Assembly (NCBI RefSeq): GCF_023078275.1
Contig: NC_062982.1
Coordinates: 20,672,695-20,736,694 of the forward strand
DNA: 64,000 nt
Direction: 5' to 3'
DNA from: Leguminivora glycinivorella
Lineage: Eukaryota > Arthropoda > Insecta > Lepidoptera > Tortricidae
Shown here piece by piece: positions 44,334 to 55,955 of the stretch (position 1 is its first letter; the number at the start of each line of letters is the position of its first letter). The notes under the pieces are model-generated. The model was not told the DNA's origin and did not search any database. It saw only the letters and a list, made by a program, of their open reading frames with translations. The position numbers and the translations under genes were made by a program.

Positions 44334-44734
44334 CTTACACAAATTACTATTGTTTTAAAAGAAATTCTTGCAATGATTGTAGAATTGTTACACAGCGACC
44401 ACAGCGTAGGTAGTAGGTACGAATATGTATGTATTTTACCTATATAAATAATATACTGGGGAAACTTCATACAACCCACATAGCCAGTATCTCGACGCTA
44501 TGGTCGGTAGGGTAAAAAGTACTTCCTTACATTATCGCTTACAATTTTTTCCATTTTGCTTATACTTATTGCAAACGTAAACATATGAAAGGCAAGCAAA
44601 CAACGATCTTCTTACAGCATATTGAATGTAATAGTTATTACGGATGCAGGATACTCGCCGATGCCTACTTACTAATCCCTTCCCACTGAGCCACCTGCAT
44701 TTTACACTGCCTAGATATCGATTGCCGACCGATT

Positions 44735-44993
44735 ATTCCGACCCCAATCCCTATTCTTATCCCCGGCCCTATCTCTATCCTTGTCCCCGACCCCGTCCCC
44801 GTCCCGTCCCTGTCCCCGTCCCTCCCCTATCCCTATCCCTATCCCTATCTCTATCCCTATCCCTATCCCTTACCTATCCCTATCCCTAACCACAACCCTA
44901 TCCCGTTCCTGTCACTGTCCCTGTCCCTGTCCCTGACCCTGTCACTGTCCCTGTCCCTGACCCTGTCCCTGTCCTTGCCCCTGTCAAATTATC
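44735..44993. repeat. C-rich hexamer tract (CCCTAT/CCCTGT)n
   Basis: About 260 bases of imperfect hexamers, mainly CCCTAT on the left and CCCTGT on the right, with few purines. The open plus frame across it (44644-44889) is a composition artefact. It directly precedes the ~450-bp tandem array. Confidence 0.95.
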
Positions 44994-44999
44994 ACGCTA

Positions 45000-46465
45000 G
45001 GAGGTGAACTTTGAAAAATCCTTTCTTAGTGCTCCTCTAAGGAACTTCCGTGTCAATTTGAAATCTCTTGAACCAGAAGTAAAGATAAAAACTAAACCTA
45101 TACTTATGGCTATTTTGGATATTTTAACCCCGTTGCTCAACAACAGGGGAGAAAATTTCTTTTCCACCTCATTAGATTTTAAAATCGTTGTATTTATCGT
45201 GATCAGCGACCCGATAAACCATAAAAACGATACCCATATTGTTTTTGACTTAACCCCCTTTGCACCCCTTTACGGGTCAAATTTTCAAAAACCCTGAAAC
45301 ATGTATTTAGTCATATGTCTTTAGGAATCCTCCTGTGAAGTTTCGAATAAAATAGTCAAACTAATCTTGTTTCCCCATACAAACTTTGAACCCCCATTTC
45401 ACCCTTTTAAGAGGAGAATTTTGAAAAATCCTTTCTTAGTGCTCCTCTACGCCATATAAGGAACATATGTGCCAAATTTGAAATTTCTAGGACCAGCGGT
45501 TTCGGCTGTGTGTTGATATAACAGTTAGTCAGTCAGTCAGTTTCTTCTTTTATATATTTTTTGATATTTAAACCCCATTGCACTATAACGGGGAGAAGAT
45601 ATTTCACTTCCGCCTCGATAGATTTTAAAAGCGTTGTATTTATCGTGATCAGCGACCCGATTAATCATAAAAACGATACCCATATTGTTTTTTTACTCTA
45701 TCACCCCCTTTTCACCCTTTTAGGGGTTAGATTTTCAAAAAACCTGAAACACGTCTTTAGTTATGTGTTTTTAGGATCCCTCCTGTGAAGTTTCGAATAA
45801 AACAGTGAAACTAACATTGTTTCCCCATACAAACTTTGAACCCCCATTTGACCCCCTTAGGAGGCGAATTTTGAAAAATCCTTTCTTAGTGCTCCTCTAC
45901 ACTATATAAAAAACCTACGTGCCAAATTTGACATCTCTAGGACCAGCGGTTTCGGCTGTGCGTTAATATGTCAGTCAGTCAGTCAATATCTTCTTTTATA
46001 TATTTTTTTGATATTTAAACCCCATTGCACCACAACAGGGGAGAAGGTATTTCACTCCCGCCTCGTTAGATTTTAAAAACGTTGTATTTATCGTGATCAG
46101 CGACCCGATAAACCATAAAAACGAAACCCATATTGATTTTTTTACTTTATCACCACCTTTTCACCCTTTTAGGGGTGAAATTTTCAAAAAACCTGAAACA
46201 CGTATTCAGTCATATGTCTTAAGGAATCTTCCTGTGAAGTTTCGAATAAAATAGTCAAACTATTCTTGTTTCCCCATACAAACTTTGAACCCCCATTTGA
46301 CCCCTTAGGAGGTGAATTTTGGAAAATCCTTTCTTAGTGCTCCTCTACATTATATAAGGAACCTACGTGCCAAATTTGAAATCTCTAGGACCAGCGGTTT
46401 CGTCTGTGCGTTGATATGTCAGTCAGTCAGTCAGTCAGTCAGCTTCTTCTTTTATATATTTAGAT
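45000..46465 (+). repeat. ~450-bp tandem array, about 3.3 units
   Basis: Unit starts (GAGGTGAATTTTGAAAAATC variants) fall at 45001, 45411, 45861 and 46309, giving periods near 410, 450 and 448. Each full unit has a conserved TTTATCGTGATCAGCGACCC block, a CCCATACAAACTTTGAACCC block and a (GTCA)n run followed by CTTCTTTTATATAT. Units are diverged, so this is an old array. The open frames in units 1 and 2 are remnants of composition, not genes. Confidence 0.93.
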
Positions 46466-47087
46466 ATAGACGGATAGTTTAAAACGGCAACGGAATAAAC
46501 TTATGCCGAAAGAGATAGATACTTATTCATATTCGATATTTGTATTAATCATACATTGTCATGGTTACATAAATTCATAGTATATAAACAATACAAGTAT
46601 GTCAGAGATGTATCATAGGTATCATTTTAAACAAAAAAAAGTGAATTGATAATTATAATAATATAAATTTTGTTTTCACTACCGTCCGTTCCAATACGTT
46701 AGGCAAATATAGGCAAATATTAAGTATACTAAAATTATATATTGAAGCCTCTTCTAAAGCTATCATTCGTGTATGATAACTATTTAAATTCAACGAATGA
46801 TTTAAACTTATCTCATTATATCAACCTTTAAGCTACAAAAACTAAAACAGAGAAGGCAAATAAAGAAGATTTCCAATTCCGTTTTACGGTATTACCTCAG
46901 TGCCTCAGTGTAACTCTCATTGACACTCTTTTCTAAATTAAAAGCTTGAGCTCGGAACTTATACTTTTAATTAGAACTGTGATCGGTGTCAGTTAGTTAA
47001 TGAGTTAGTTAACTATGTCTTATTGTTATTTTATTACGACCTAAAAGTACCTACAACTTTGTAATGAAATGTTGATGGACATCTATA
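46466..47087. other. No feature seen
   Basis: AT-rich with no recognised feature. Confidence 0.4.
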
Positions 47088-47088
47088 T

Positions 47089-47146
47089 CCATTCTAATAT
47101 TATAAATGGGAGAGTGTGTGTCTGTTTGTTCCTTCGTCTTTCCTTA
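47089..47146 (+). mobile_element. Lep1-type repeat, truncated
   Basis: TCCATTCTAATATTATAAAT through the GTGTGTCTGTTTGT block, then replaced abruptly by the inverted-repeat element at 47147. Confidence 0.7.
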
Positions 47147-47283
47147 AGGCATGATTTTGACTCGCATGCGATTTTAGTTACATTGCGGGCTGTTGACGTT
47201 ACATACAATGTTTCATAGTCATCAAATACCGCAATGTAACAAAAGTCGTTTGCGAGTTCTCGTACCGTCTAAATAAGCCCTTA
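47147..47283. mobile_element. ~137-bp MITE
   Basis: Left end TTAAGGCATGATTTTGACTC and right end GTACCGTCTAAATAAGCCCT are roughly inverted. Inner arms GTTACATTGCGG / CCGCAATGTAAC pair perfectly. A partial relative is near 20030-20105. Confidence 0.65.
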
Positions 47284-47396
47284 ATGGCCCGACAATTCGA
47301 ACTAAGGTACACGTTTTCGTGAATGACACTAACATCTGTCAATTTCATATGTAAACTTCATTATTTCAATAGGCGAGACGACTAAAAAAAACTAAT

Positions 47397-47644
47397 TAGT
47401 CCGTCAGTTAGATTATCAAAGAATTTTAGACACGTATTTTTTTTTACCGTAAACGAAAAATTACGACGGTACAGCGCGTTGAAGTTTCGCGTGACGTCAC
47501 GTCTACGTACAATTTTTACTTAGAAGTGACGTCACAAGCCCCCACTCCGGAACTTGGATGCTCTATATCTTTGTATTTTTTCATTAATTAGAATAAGAGA
47601 AAAATATTTGTTCAGTACTTTTGGACGATCTAACTGACGGACTA
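47397..47644. mobile_element. 248-bp MITE with internal TGACGTCA motifs
   Basis: Perfect 16-bp inverted ends TAGTCCGTCAGTTAGA / TCTAACTGACGGACTA. The interior has two CRE-like palindromes (GTGACGTCAC-type, about 47491 and 47526). Whether these bind a factor is unknown. Confidence 0.8.
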
Positions 47645-47938
47645 AACAGAATGCAATTTTTTAATGTATTCGTCATCCGTAATAGAATGAAGAGTGATTG
47701 GCGTTACCATGACAACGACTGCCAAGAAAAACGTCGATCACAACCGAAACAGTGTTAATTCAGTTCGAAATCCGATAGACGGGGGAAGGCGGGAAGACGG
47801 CGAAGCCTAAAAGTTCGTAATTAAACTGAAAACAATCAATCGCTCGAAGTTAGACGGGTTTTAATTTGAGCAATAAGGTCGGGGCGTCGGCTGAATAACA
47901 AATTTACAGGTTCAGAGTGTCAAGATGTTGATAAGGTT

Positions 47939-48114
47939 ATCCATACTAATATTATGAATGGGAAAGTATGTGTGTCTGTTTGTTGGTCAGTCTTTCACGG
48001 CAAAACGGACGAATTGACGTGATTTTTTAAGTGGAGATAGTTGAAGGGATGGAGAGTGATATAGGCTACTTTTTGTCTCTTTCTAACGCGAGCGAAGCCG
48101 CAGGAAAAGCTAGT
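47939..48114 (+). mobile_element. Lep1-type repeat, copy 4
   Basis: From TCCATACTAATATTATGAAT to GCAGGAAAAGCTAGT; small deletions in the CACGGCAAAACGGA block. Confidence 0.8.
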
Positions 48115-48295
48115 ATTACTATAAAAGGTTAAACATGAACTAGTTTTGTATCCAGATATTAAAGATGGAATCTATTTTCCTATTTCTGTACTATGGCCTA
48201 CTTCACAACTGTGACAAATGTCGCCAAACAGTGTCACTTCGTCGATCGTTGCCAGTTCAACAAGGAAATATTGACGCTGAGTCACAATGTTACTT

Positions 48296-48375
48296 ATTTA
48301 TTTATTTTATTTATTTAAACTTTATTGCACAAAATATACAAAAATGTACAAATGGCGGACTTAATGCCAAAAGAC
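48296..48375 (-). mobile_element. 3' end scrap of a non-LTR retrotransposon
   Basis: On the minus strand it reads ...GGCATTAAGTCCGCCATTTG TACATTTTTG... and ends in AATAAAGTTTAAATAAATAA. This is the polyadenylation-signal tail of a common moth LINE. Confidence 0.55.
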
Positions 48376-48488
48376 TTATCAATCAGAAATAGGCACAGAA
48401 TTATCAGTGTCATTGTAGTGAAATAGCCTACAGACAGATTCGAGAGGCGCCACGTTAAAAATGTACTAAGAATAGTAGGCTGATAACA

Positions 48489-48931
48489 CTCTAAAAAAAA
48501 TTTGGTTGCTCCTATCAATATTTTGACAGTCGTAGTCAAGCATCTTGATTCCATACGAGCCTGATAACATCTTAGACAAATCAAATAAGGTAATTTTGAT
48601 TGCTCTTACTTTTGTAACGTAACTGAGCCGATTAAGATCTTGTTCAATAATTCCATGAAAAATAATTATGCGAACTAAATTACCTTAGTAAGTTCAACTA
48701 AGGATTGAATCAACCTATGTTACATAGTTATGCCTAACAAGTTAATAATTGATTCAAGGCGTACAATGGTTAGGAATAACAAACCACCTAAGTTATTAGT
48801 TCAATCATACATTTCCTTGTTGTTTTTAGTAATCAGCTTTATTTGAATTATATAAGATCGTAATTGTAGTGATGAACTTCACGTCAACTAAGAGAAAACT
48901 GCTCTTAGTTGGTCTTCATTTTTTAGAGTGA
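48489..48931. mobile_element. ~443-bp MITE
   Basis: Ends CACTCTAAAAAA and TTTTTTAGAGTG are perfect 12-bp inverted repeats. The interior is AT-rich with no frame. The end structure is similar in style to the 39685 element (CACT...AGTG). Confidence 0.7.
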
Positions 48932-49660
48932 AGGACAAAAAATGCCAGTTTCAATATAAAAACAATTTCAGCCAAAGATATTCACCGCAAAAGTCCCAAG
49001 AAATCATAATAGTGACCCACAGAAACCATTCCGGTTTACCCCAAAATGGCTTTATGCTTTCTTAAGCTCAACCCCAACGTGCCATCTCGTTCCCTCGCCC
49101 GAAGCCAAGCAGGATGCAAGATATACGACTGACTTCGACCGCCACAATTCTCTTGTGACAAACGACATTACCTACTGGCCGACAACCGTTTATCTGATAA
49201 GAAAGTACGATCCAAAATAAACCCTAGGAGAAAGTAAGAAGGCTGAGATTGCAAGAATAAGAGAACGTTTAATCACAGTCATATGTCTAAAAATTTAATA
49301 AAGTTCCATTTTCAAAATTGGATGTGGTTATTCTATTTGTTTTGTTTCTTTTTAATTTGTCTATGTGCGTGTCCAAGTATAAAACGGCCAGTGTTAAATA
49401 AAAAAAAAACGAAATTTTTAGACTACAGGAATTTATGGTATATTCAACCAATAAGGAGGCACACTGACATTTTATCCCGCTAGGCGGCGCTTGTGCAAGT
49501 GTCTAGGCATGTCACTGTCATTCATATGTGTGTGTGAGAGAGAAAAAACATATCATCTTCTCGCTCTCACATATGAAATTCTTTATATGTGCAATGCAAG
49601 TGCAATGGACTAATAGGGTGGCGCCATCTGTCATAACATTTGAGTGTGCCTCCTCATTGG
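48932..49660. other. No gene seen
   Basis: A loosely inverted region around 49485-49650 (CATATGTGTGTGTGAGAGAG / CTCGCTCTCACATATG) may be one more degenerate foldback element. Confidence 0.4.
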
Positions 49661-49777
49661 AACCCTAGGCCACTCTACAACCATGTCAATATGACAAGCA
49701 GTAAGAGATTTCTCACAATCTGATTTATTAATGTCACTATGACATAGTTCTACAGTGGCCTAGGGTTTCAAGTTGGT
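49661..49777. mobile_element. ~117-bp MITE, CCTAGGCCACT family, copy 2
   Basis: Ends TTGGAACCCTAGGCCACTCT and, reversed, TTGAAACCCTAGGCCACTGT; related to 33991-34116. Confidence 0.85.
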
Positions 49778-50347
49778 ACATTGGAGGTTCCGAAGTCTGA
49801 AATGTTCAAAGCAGATGTAAAGTAGGTAAAAAAAACTGAGGTCGGATTATTTTCGTAACGCTCGGTGATGCAATTGTCTGTTAGTTACTAAGTTTGGAAT
49901 GTTTTATGATATTCATCATTTTTTTATCTACATTCAAAAATGGCGATTTCTCGTTTCGGAGGCCAAGATTCACTTTGGATCACTGAGCCAAAATAGTTAG
50001 TTTTTTGTTAGTTAGTTAGTTTATTCCTCATCATATTATAAAAGTAAAATTTCATACAAACTTTTCTGAATTTCGTCTACTTTCAGAGTTATAAGCGTAT
50101 AAAAAAAACAATTACGTATTATTTCTCTGAACAAAACGCTATTTGGATGGCGATGAGATGTATATCGGACATAATCTAACTATCCTCGTTGATATATGTC
50201 AAAAAATAACTAGTAACTCATTGAAAAAAAGATTTTTTTTTAATGTATATTTTTATTTTAGGTGCCAGTTTTACAACAAAACATTCACTTTCTTGTGAAA
50301 ATACATTAACAAAAACTAAAAAAAAGTACACAAAAAAAATTTGACGT
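49778..50347. other. No feature seen
   Basis: AT-rich sequence without recognised features. Confidence 0.4.
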
Positions 50348-50349
50348 TA

Positions 50350-50700
50350 TACAGAGTGGGGCCTGTAACAAAAGCAAAAAATTAAACTGTAGGCTATTCT
50401 CCTTATACTGATCAACATTTGTTCAGCGACTTTTAAAAATAACTTGTATTTTGATTTTTATCACCCTTGAAAGTTTTTTCTAAGAGGTAATGTATTGCGA
50501 ATTCTGCTAAATCTAAAGTGTGACAGACAACGTCAATGACAACAATAATGGCGTACATTGAAGCTAATATTTATTTTGTATGAAAAATTGAAAATTTAAA
50601 GACTTCATAATTTTTAAAAGTCACTGAACAAATGTTGGTCAGTTTAAGGAGTATAGCCTACAGTTTAATTTTTTGCTTTTGTTACAGGCCCCACCCTGTA
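50350..50700. mobile_element. 351-bp MITE with ~90-bp terminal inverted repeats
   Basis: It begins TACAGAGTGGGGCCTGTAAC and ends in the inverse. Pairing continues for about 90 bases with few mismatches. TA flanks both sides (50348-50349 and 50701-50702). No coding capacity. Confidence 0.92.
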
Positions 50701-50819
50701 TAACACTTTATCTTCATTTCGCCCTCAGAAATGCGTAGTTGAAATCTTTCGGATCTCTCATATTACACCGTGTATATATATTTTATATAATTACTAAACA
50801 GATAAATGCTTTTCCTGGC

Positions 50820-50945
50820 ATTTGGTCTCATCGGAAGATCAGCGCTGGAAGTCACCAGCAACACGCTGAGATACTTTTTGTCTTGTTATTATGTGTATTT
50901 TGTCTTGCCTGTGTTCACGAATAAATGTTTATATTCTATTCTATA
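50820..50945 (+). repeat. Retroposon 3' tail, copy 2
   Basis: CGGAAGATCAGCGCTGGAAG through CAACACGCTGAGAT to AATAAATGTTTATATTC. It shares its last 90 bases with 28276-28390. Confidence 0.75.
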
Positions 50946-51219
50946 GATATTCTATTCATAGTCACTCTCCGCTAGGCCAAACTGGTAGTCGAATTTCAAC
51001 AAAACTGAACTCTAACGTATCTATGGTAATGTCACATTATCTATGTGAAATATTGGCAAAGTGTAGTATGTGGTTGCGAGTTCACCGGTGTGCCATTTGT
51101 TAGGATCGCCCGATAGCGGCGGTCCATTTTTGAAATTAACTGTGAAATTTGGTGGTTCTGTGGGAAATAGATATTTGGTTGCGAATTATATTGGTTTCTA
51201 CATTTAATAGTTATTTGTT

Positions 51220-51530
51220 ATACAAGGGGGCAAAGTTGTATTTAAACACACGAGAAGTAAAATACATTTGCACCCGAGTGTAACACAAAATTTTTCCCCT
51301 TACTATAGCGAGGAAACTACAACGCAAAAAATGCGTTTATCACTGATTCCAGTAGTTCCACAGGTGGTAAATCATCTTTATTACTAGATTCACCTACTTT
51401 TATCAATTTTAAAGCAGTTAATTTGACTTTATTCAAGGTCAAATTACTTTACCCACTAGTGGATAAAATGCGTTTTTACCCGCTGGTATTAAAGGACAAA
51501 ACACGTGTTTCCGAGCTAGTGAGGGGAAAA
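51220..51530 (-). repeat. Dispersed repeat, copy 2
   Basis: Reverse copy of 22795-23276. It lacks the internal LINE-tail-like stretch and the GAATCC-flanked segment of that copy. Confidence 0.78.
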
Positions 51531-51666
51531 TTACTATTCTCTTAAACTCTGAGTTAAGAGTGTGTTTTTTTATCTTATACGCCGGAAACGCACTTATAAC
51601 ACCTTTGGTGGTGCAGATGTCTACGCGCAGCTAATCGCTTAGTATCAGGTAGTTATTTTGAAAGAC

Positions 51667-51906
51667 TCATCATCCTCCTTGCGTCTCCCGGCATTTGCCA
51701 CGGCTCATGGGAGCCTAGGGTCCGCTTTGACAACTAATCCCAAGATTTAGCGTAGGCACTAGTTTTTACGAAAGCGACTGCCATCTGCCCTCAACCCGAA
51801 GGGTAAACTAGACCTTATTGGAATTAGTCCGGTTTCCACACGATGTAATCATTCACCGAAAAGCGACTGGCAAATATCACATGACATTTCGCACATAAAT
51901 TCCAAA
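51667..51906 (-). mobile_element. tRNA-derived SINE family 1, truncated copy
   Basis: Starts CATCATCCTCCTTGCGTCTC and ends near CACATAAATTCC. The tRNA-like head is missing. Confidence 0.8.
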
Positions 51907-52112
51907 AAACTTTTTGAAAAGTTGTTGTTTTGGTTTGGGTCAATGTAAGCAATTGATTATGATTAAAATGGAAAAGTAAAGTACTACTATTTCAAAAATT
52001 TAAGATTTTTTAATATATTATAAAATATATATAATAGCAATATGTGCTTCCTTCATTCTAAAAGAGGACCGCACGCAAAAATTCTCTCTCATCTCCGATT
52101 TGCCACATATGG

Positions 52113-52711
52113 TATTAAAAACCGGCCAAGTGCGAGTCGGGCTCGCGCACAAAGGGTTCCGTAGCAGCAAATATAATAAAACCAAAATTACAGTTAAATC
52201 AACCTATCTCAAAAACTATAAGAGATACTTTGATCAAACCAAAAATCGTTGAAAGAGTTAATTAGCATGCATCACCTCTATTTTTTTTAGAATTTTATAC
52301 CCCGTAGTTATAAAAATAGAGGGGGGGGGACATACTTTTTACGACTTTGAGAGCTGATATCTCAAAAACCGTTCACTTTAAGAAAAATGTTTTTTAGAAA
52401 ACTTTATATCATTTTAAAAGACCTTTCCATTGATACCCCACACGGGTATGTACATCGAAAAAAAATTTTCATCCCTCAGTTACATGTATGGGGGCCCCAC
52501 CCCCAATTCTTTTTTTTACTATTTAGTGTCATAATTTTGTAGCGGTTCATACAACACATATTCCCATCAAATTTCATCACTGTAGTACTTATAGTTTCCG
52601 AGTAAATCGGCTGTGACAGACGGACAGACGGACAGACGGACAGACGGACAGACGGACATGACGAAACTATAAGGGTTCCGTTTTTGCCATTTTGGCTACG
52701 GAACCCTAAAA
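52113..52711 (+). mobile_element. CCGGCCAAG...CGGAACCCT repeat, copy 2
   Basis: Starts AAAACCGGCCAAGTGCGAGT and ends GGCTACGGAACCCTAAAAA. It has a CAGACGGA octamer run at about 52617-52658. Diverged from copy 1 at 30216 in the interior. Confidence 0.75.
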
Positions 52712-53062
52712 ATCGATATCCAATAGCTTGACATAACCCTAAAAATGCGTAAATTCATCACGGCTTACGTAATACACGAACTTCCACCATTCAGCACGCA
52801 GTGGTACCATTCGCAATCGGATTAAGAAAGGAGACGATGACGAAACCGGTTGTTCATACAAGATAAGTCCCGATTTTCCTCCCTGAAGTATTGAAATCAT
52901 TAGCAATATTATTAGATTTTTTTTTATTAAGACACAGCAATGCCTATCCCTACGTTTGAGAGAATAACTGATTTCATGAAAAGTTAACATTTCAAATTTA
53001 AAGCGGGAATATATTAGAACTATGATAGCCATATAAGTTTTAAGTTTTGTGACCATGCAACT

Positions 53063-53110
53063 AAAGAACAAATCAAATTATTTTATTGAATATTTTTTGA
53101 TTTGTTCTTT
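53063..53110. repeat. Hairpin (15-bp arms)
   Basis: AAAGAACAAATCAAA and TTTGATTTGTTCTTT pair around an AT-rich loop, just left of the tRNA-bearing inverted-repeat unit. Confidence 0.8.
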
Positions 53111-53136
53111 TTTCAAGTAGTCACACTACTACATAT

Positions 53137-53306
53137 AAATTATAAATTGAAATAGATACTACGCAGCTATGCAGCTAGGGCGGGTGGTCTAGTGGTAAAG
53201 ACGTTAGCCGCGTAAGCTGAAGAACCGGGATCGTTTCCCGGCTCGGCCACCAGTGGGCCTTGTCGTTTTTTCTTTCGTGTATGATATCTATTTCAATTTA
53301 TAATTT
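53137..53306. mobile_element. 170-bp inverted-repeat unit enclosing a tRNA-like sequence
   Basis: Perfect 22-bp inverted ends (AAATTATAAATTGAAATAGA plus TA at 53137-53158; complement at 53285-53306) surround a tRNA-like segment at 53183-53252. A 12-bp direct repeat TTTTGTGACCAT occurs at 53045-53056 and 53305-53316. This may be the target duplication of a larger insertion that includes the neighbouring hairpin. Confidence 0.8.
53183..53252 (+). pseudogene. tRNA-like sequence (degenerate)
   Basis: Acceptor arm GGTGGTC/GGCCACC pairs, the A box TGGTCTAGTGGT is good and the T arm CCGGG/CCCGG pairs. The B box GGATCGTTTCC deviates from consensus, and the D arm is shortened. No convincing 7-base anticodon loop can be assigned, so it is not called as a functional tRNA gene. 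Confidence 0.55.
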
Positions 53307-53740
53307 TTGTGACCATAATTCATACAGATGTTCCATTTAGAATATGTCTACAAAAGACGCATTTAGCCCACCGATACTAATATCCCGGTTGACGATTAAA
53401 TTAACACAAATAGACACGACGAAAGATCAACAGTTACTCATAAATCTATTACTTATCGTCACTACTTTAAAAAAAACATGTATCTTCGTCTGTCAATGAA
53501 AAGAAAATTGTAGTAAGTATGTATGGAATGCATATAGACTTACTGCGTTTTAACTTTGAGGAACAGCATGAGATACAAGATTTTTTAAAAGTAGTGACGT
53601 TATTTTATATTTTTAATATATGGTTTTTGCAAATTGTAATTTTTCCTCAGTCCATTGAGCACGAACACTGTATAAGGGTTATTGTAAAAGTCGGGATGTA
53701 AGTATCATAAATTCATTTATTTCTGGTTCAAAACTATTTT

Positions 53741-53787
53741 TAAACCCCGACGCAAAAACGACGGGGTGTTATAAGTTTGACGTGTCC

Positions 53788-53843
<56 letters not shown>

Positions 53844-53995
53844 GTGTGTGTGTGTCTGTCTGTAGCACCGTAGCTACCGAACGGATGAACCGATTTAGAT
53901 TTAGTTTTTTTTTTATTTGAAAGCTGAATTAGTCGGGAGTCTTCTTAGCCGTGTTTCATGAAAATCGGTCCACTACGTCGGAGGTTTTTTCTAAA
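53741..53995 (+). repeat. Dispersed repeat with (GTCT)n microsatellite
   Basis: TAAACCCCGACGCAAAAACGAC, then a GTCT/GTGT run (about 53788-53865), then a conserved block TGAAAATCGGTCCACTA. A reversed scrap with CCCCGACC and GTGGACCGATTTTTATGAAA lies at 54612-54672. Confidence 0.7.
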
Positions 53996-54611
53996 TTTTA
54001 ATTTTGTGGGTAGGTTTTAATATAAAAACATAATATCCAGAGAGGAAAATGGGAACACAATTTGTCGGATAATGATCGTCTCCTATCTTAAAGCCAAAAG
54101 AAAACGACGGATTAACTAAATGGGTACATCCCCCTCCTATTTAAATTCTCTAAGAAGACGTAATTGAAACGGAATTCCGCCATGTCGGAACATGGGGGGT
54201 TAGGAGGGGATATTAAGACGTAAAAATGCCGATGTGTTTTAAGGATTGGAGTGGAAATCACAATAGGGAATGGTTTATCTTGATTATGTAATATTCTATT
54301 AATTTACTTCATAATATACAATTACAATATCCAATAAGGTGTTACATATCAAACGAAAGAAAATAAAACTAACTTAAAAAAAACTATAATAACCTAAGCT
54401 TGATCACGATGTACATAAAAGTAGAGACAAAACTAGAAATGCTTTTGTTTTTAAAAGGATAGTTCATAAAACATATCGTGGATATACTATTTCATATTAC
54501 TAGCCGAGCGCTGATTCAGCACACATGAAACTGTAAGTTTCAGTACCACTCTTGTCAAAATAAAGGGTTAAAAGAAAATGAAATTGTGACAACCACAAAA
54601 TAAAAAAATTT

Positions 54612-54672
54612 GAAAAAAACCCCGACCGCGACATAGTGGACCGATTTTTATGAAACATGGCTAAGAACAACT
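54612..54672 (-). repeat. Scrap of the CCCCGACG repeat
   Basis: Shares the AAACCCCGACCGCG end and the GGACCGATTTTTATGAAACA block with 53741-53995, but most of the middle is missing. Confidence 0.55.
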
Positions 54673-54681
54673 GGAGAAATA

Positions 54682-55038
54682 TACAGCGTGTGGATTCCAT
54701 ACGGGCGAATAATATAACCAGTTATAGTATCTGATCGCACGGATCGTATATGATAATCATTTTGTTAAAAAGTGTTATTAATTAAGAGTAATTATTTTTT
54801 TAAATCTGACTAACGGCAATGTACGCCGTCCAACTTCATGTCAAATGACATAAACGTCATGTCGTAATGACGGTTAAGTAGGTACGGTAATTGATGTGGA
54901 CGTAATACACTGCGTTCTGAATTATTATGTATGAAAAAAAATCTCATCTATTCAAAAAAATAATAATGTAATTAGGCTCCTTAGGTCCGATACTAATGAT
55001 TATCAAAATATTCGCCCGTATGGAATACACACGCTGTA
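54682..55038. mobile_element. MITE, TACAGCGTG family, copy 2 (357 bp)
   Basis: Ends TACAGCGTGTGGATTCCATA and the inverse TATGGAATACACACGCTGTA; inner blocks are shared with 23851-24149. Confidence 0.88.
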
Positions 55039-55955
55039 GAGCCGTTTGTTACGGGTAATTTTAAAATTCCTCCCGTTGTCCGTGTGGTGACGGGTTAAGA
55101 ATTTCAACACCCCTTTTCTTCCCGTGGGTGTTGTAGAAGTCGACTGTGGGATATGGGTTAAAGTATGGCGTAGGCGAGAGACTGGCAACCTGTCACTGCA
55201 ATGTGACAATTTCGTTTTCTTTCAAGCCCTTTTTGCCAAGAGTGGCACTGAAACTTCAGTAGTTCATGTGCTCTGCCTACCCCTTTATGGCATACATGCG
55301 TGATTAAACGTATGTATTTTAAAAATGCATAATTTAATAAGATTGTTTTAGTGTAAGCTACCAACTCATGAATTAAAAATGTAAGTTTCTAAGTTAAATA
55401 AAATAGGTTCATTCTGAAAAGGAAATTCCTCCAAAATACCACATCACACAAAAAAAGGTGGATAAAATATTGAATATTATCATTATATTTTAAGGAAAAC
55501 TTTGTTAAAGATTAATGCAAACAAATTAAAAAATATATTTTATTTGCAAGTAAATAAACTCTAGTAATTATATAATTTATCGCTAAAATTTATTCCGAAA
55601 TTCGAGCAAACCATAATTACTTCACAATAAATTATCAGAAACACGAACGCTAACGTCATTTGAGATATATTAAAGTGTATTTAACCATGCAAGTAATCAA
55701 TTCCGAAAATTAACAAATATTTACCGGACGAATACAAAATCTGTTTGTTTCATACCAAATAAAGCTTTTAGCTGAGCGGGCGGAATGAAATTATACGTGG
55801 ATGGGATGAAAATTGTCGAGTATACTTCGTTACAAGTCGAATTGGGGCGGTAAAAGTATCGATGTGAGTTTAGGTTTTACAAGAGTTTTATTTAATCATT
55901 TAATTTGTGTTGCAAATACGACATATTCATCACATTGCGTGACTGACAAAATTAA
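55039..55955. other. No feature seen
   Basis: AT-rich sequence without recognised gene or repeat. Confidence 0.4.

Noticed and set aside
44644..44889. Proline/serine-rich plus-strand protein
   Set aside because: Produced by the CCCTAT/CCCTGT simple repeat; no gene features.
44735..44993. Telomere-like repeat
   Set aside because: The insect telomere unit is TTAGG/CCTAA. These hexamers are CCCTAT and CCCTGT, so an interstitial telomere is not supported.
45004..45788. Two similar plus frames (97 and 75 codons) as a duplicated gene
   Set aside because: They fall in units of the tandem array, and the third unit is broken. Similarity comes from the array itself.
53183..53252. Functional tRNA gene
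   Set aside because: B box off consensus and no assignable anticodon loop; lies inside an inverted-repeat element.
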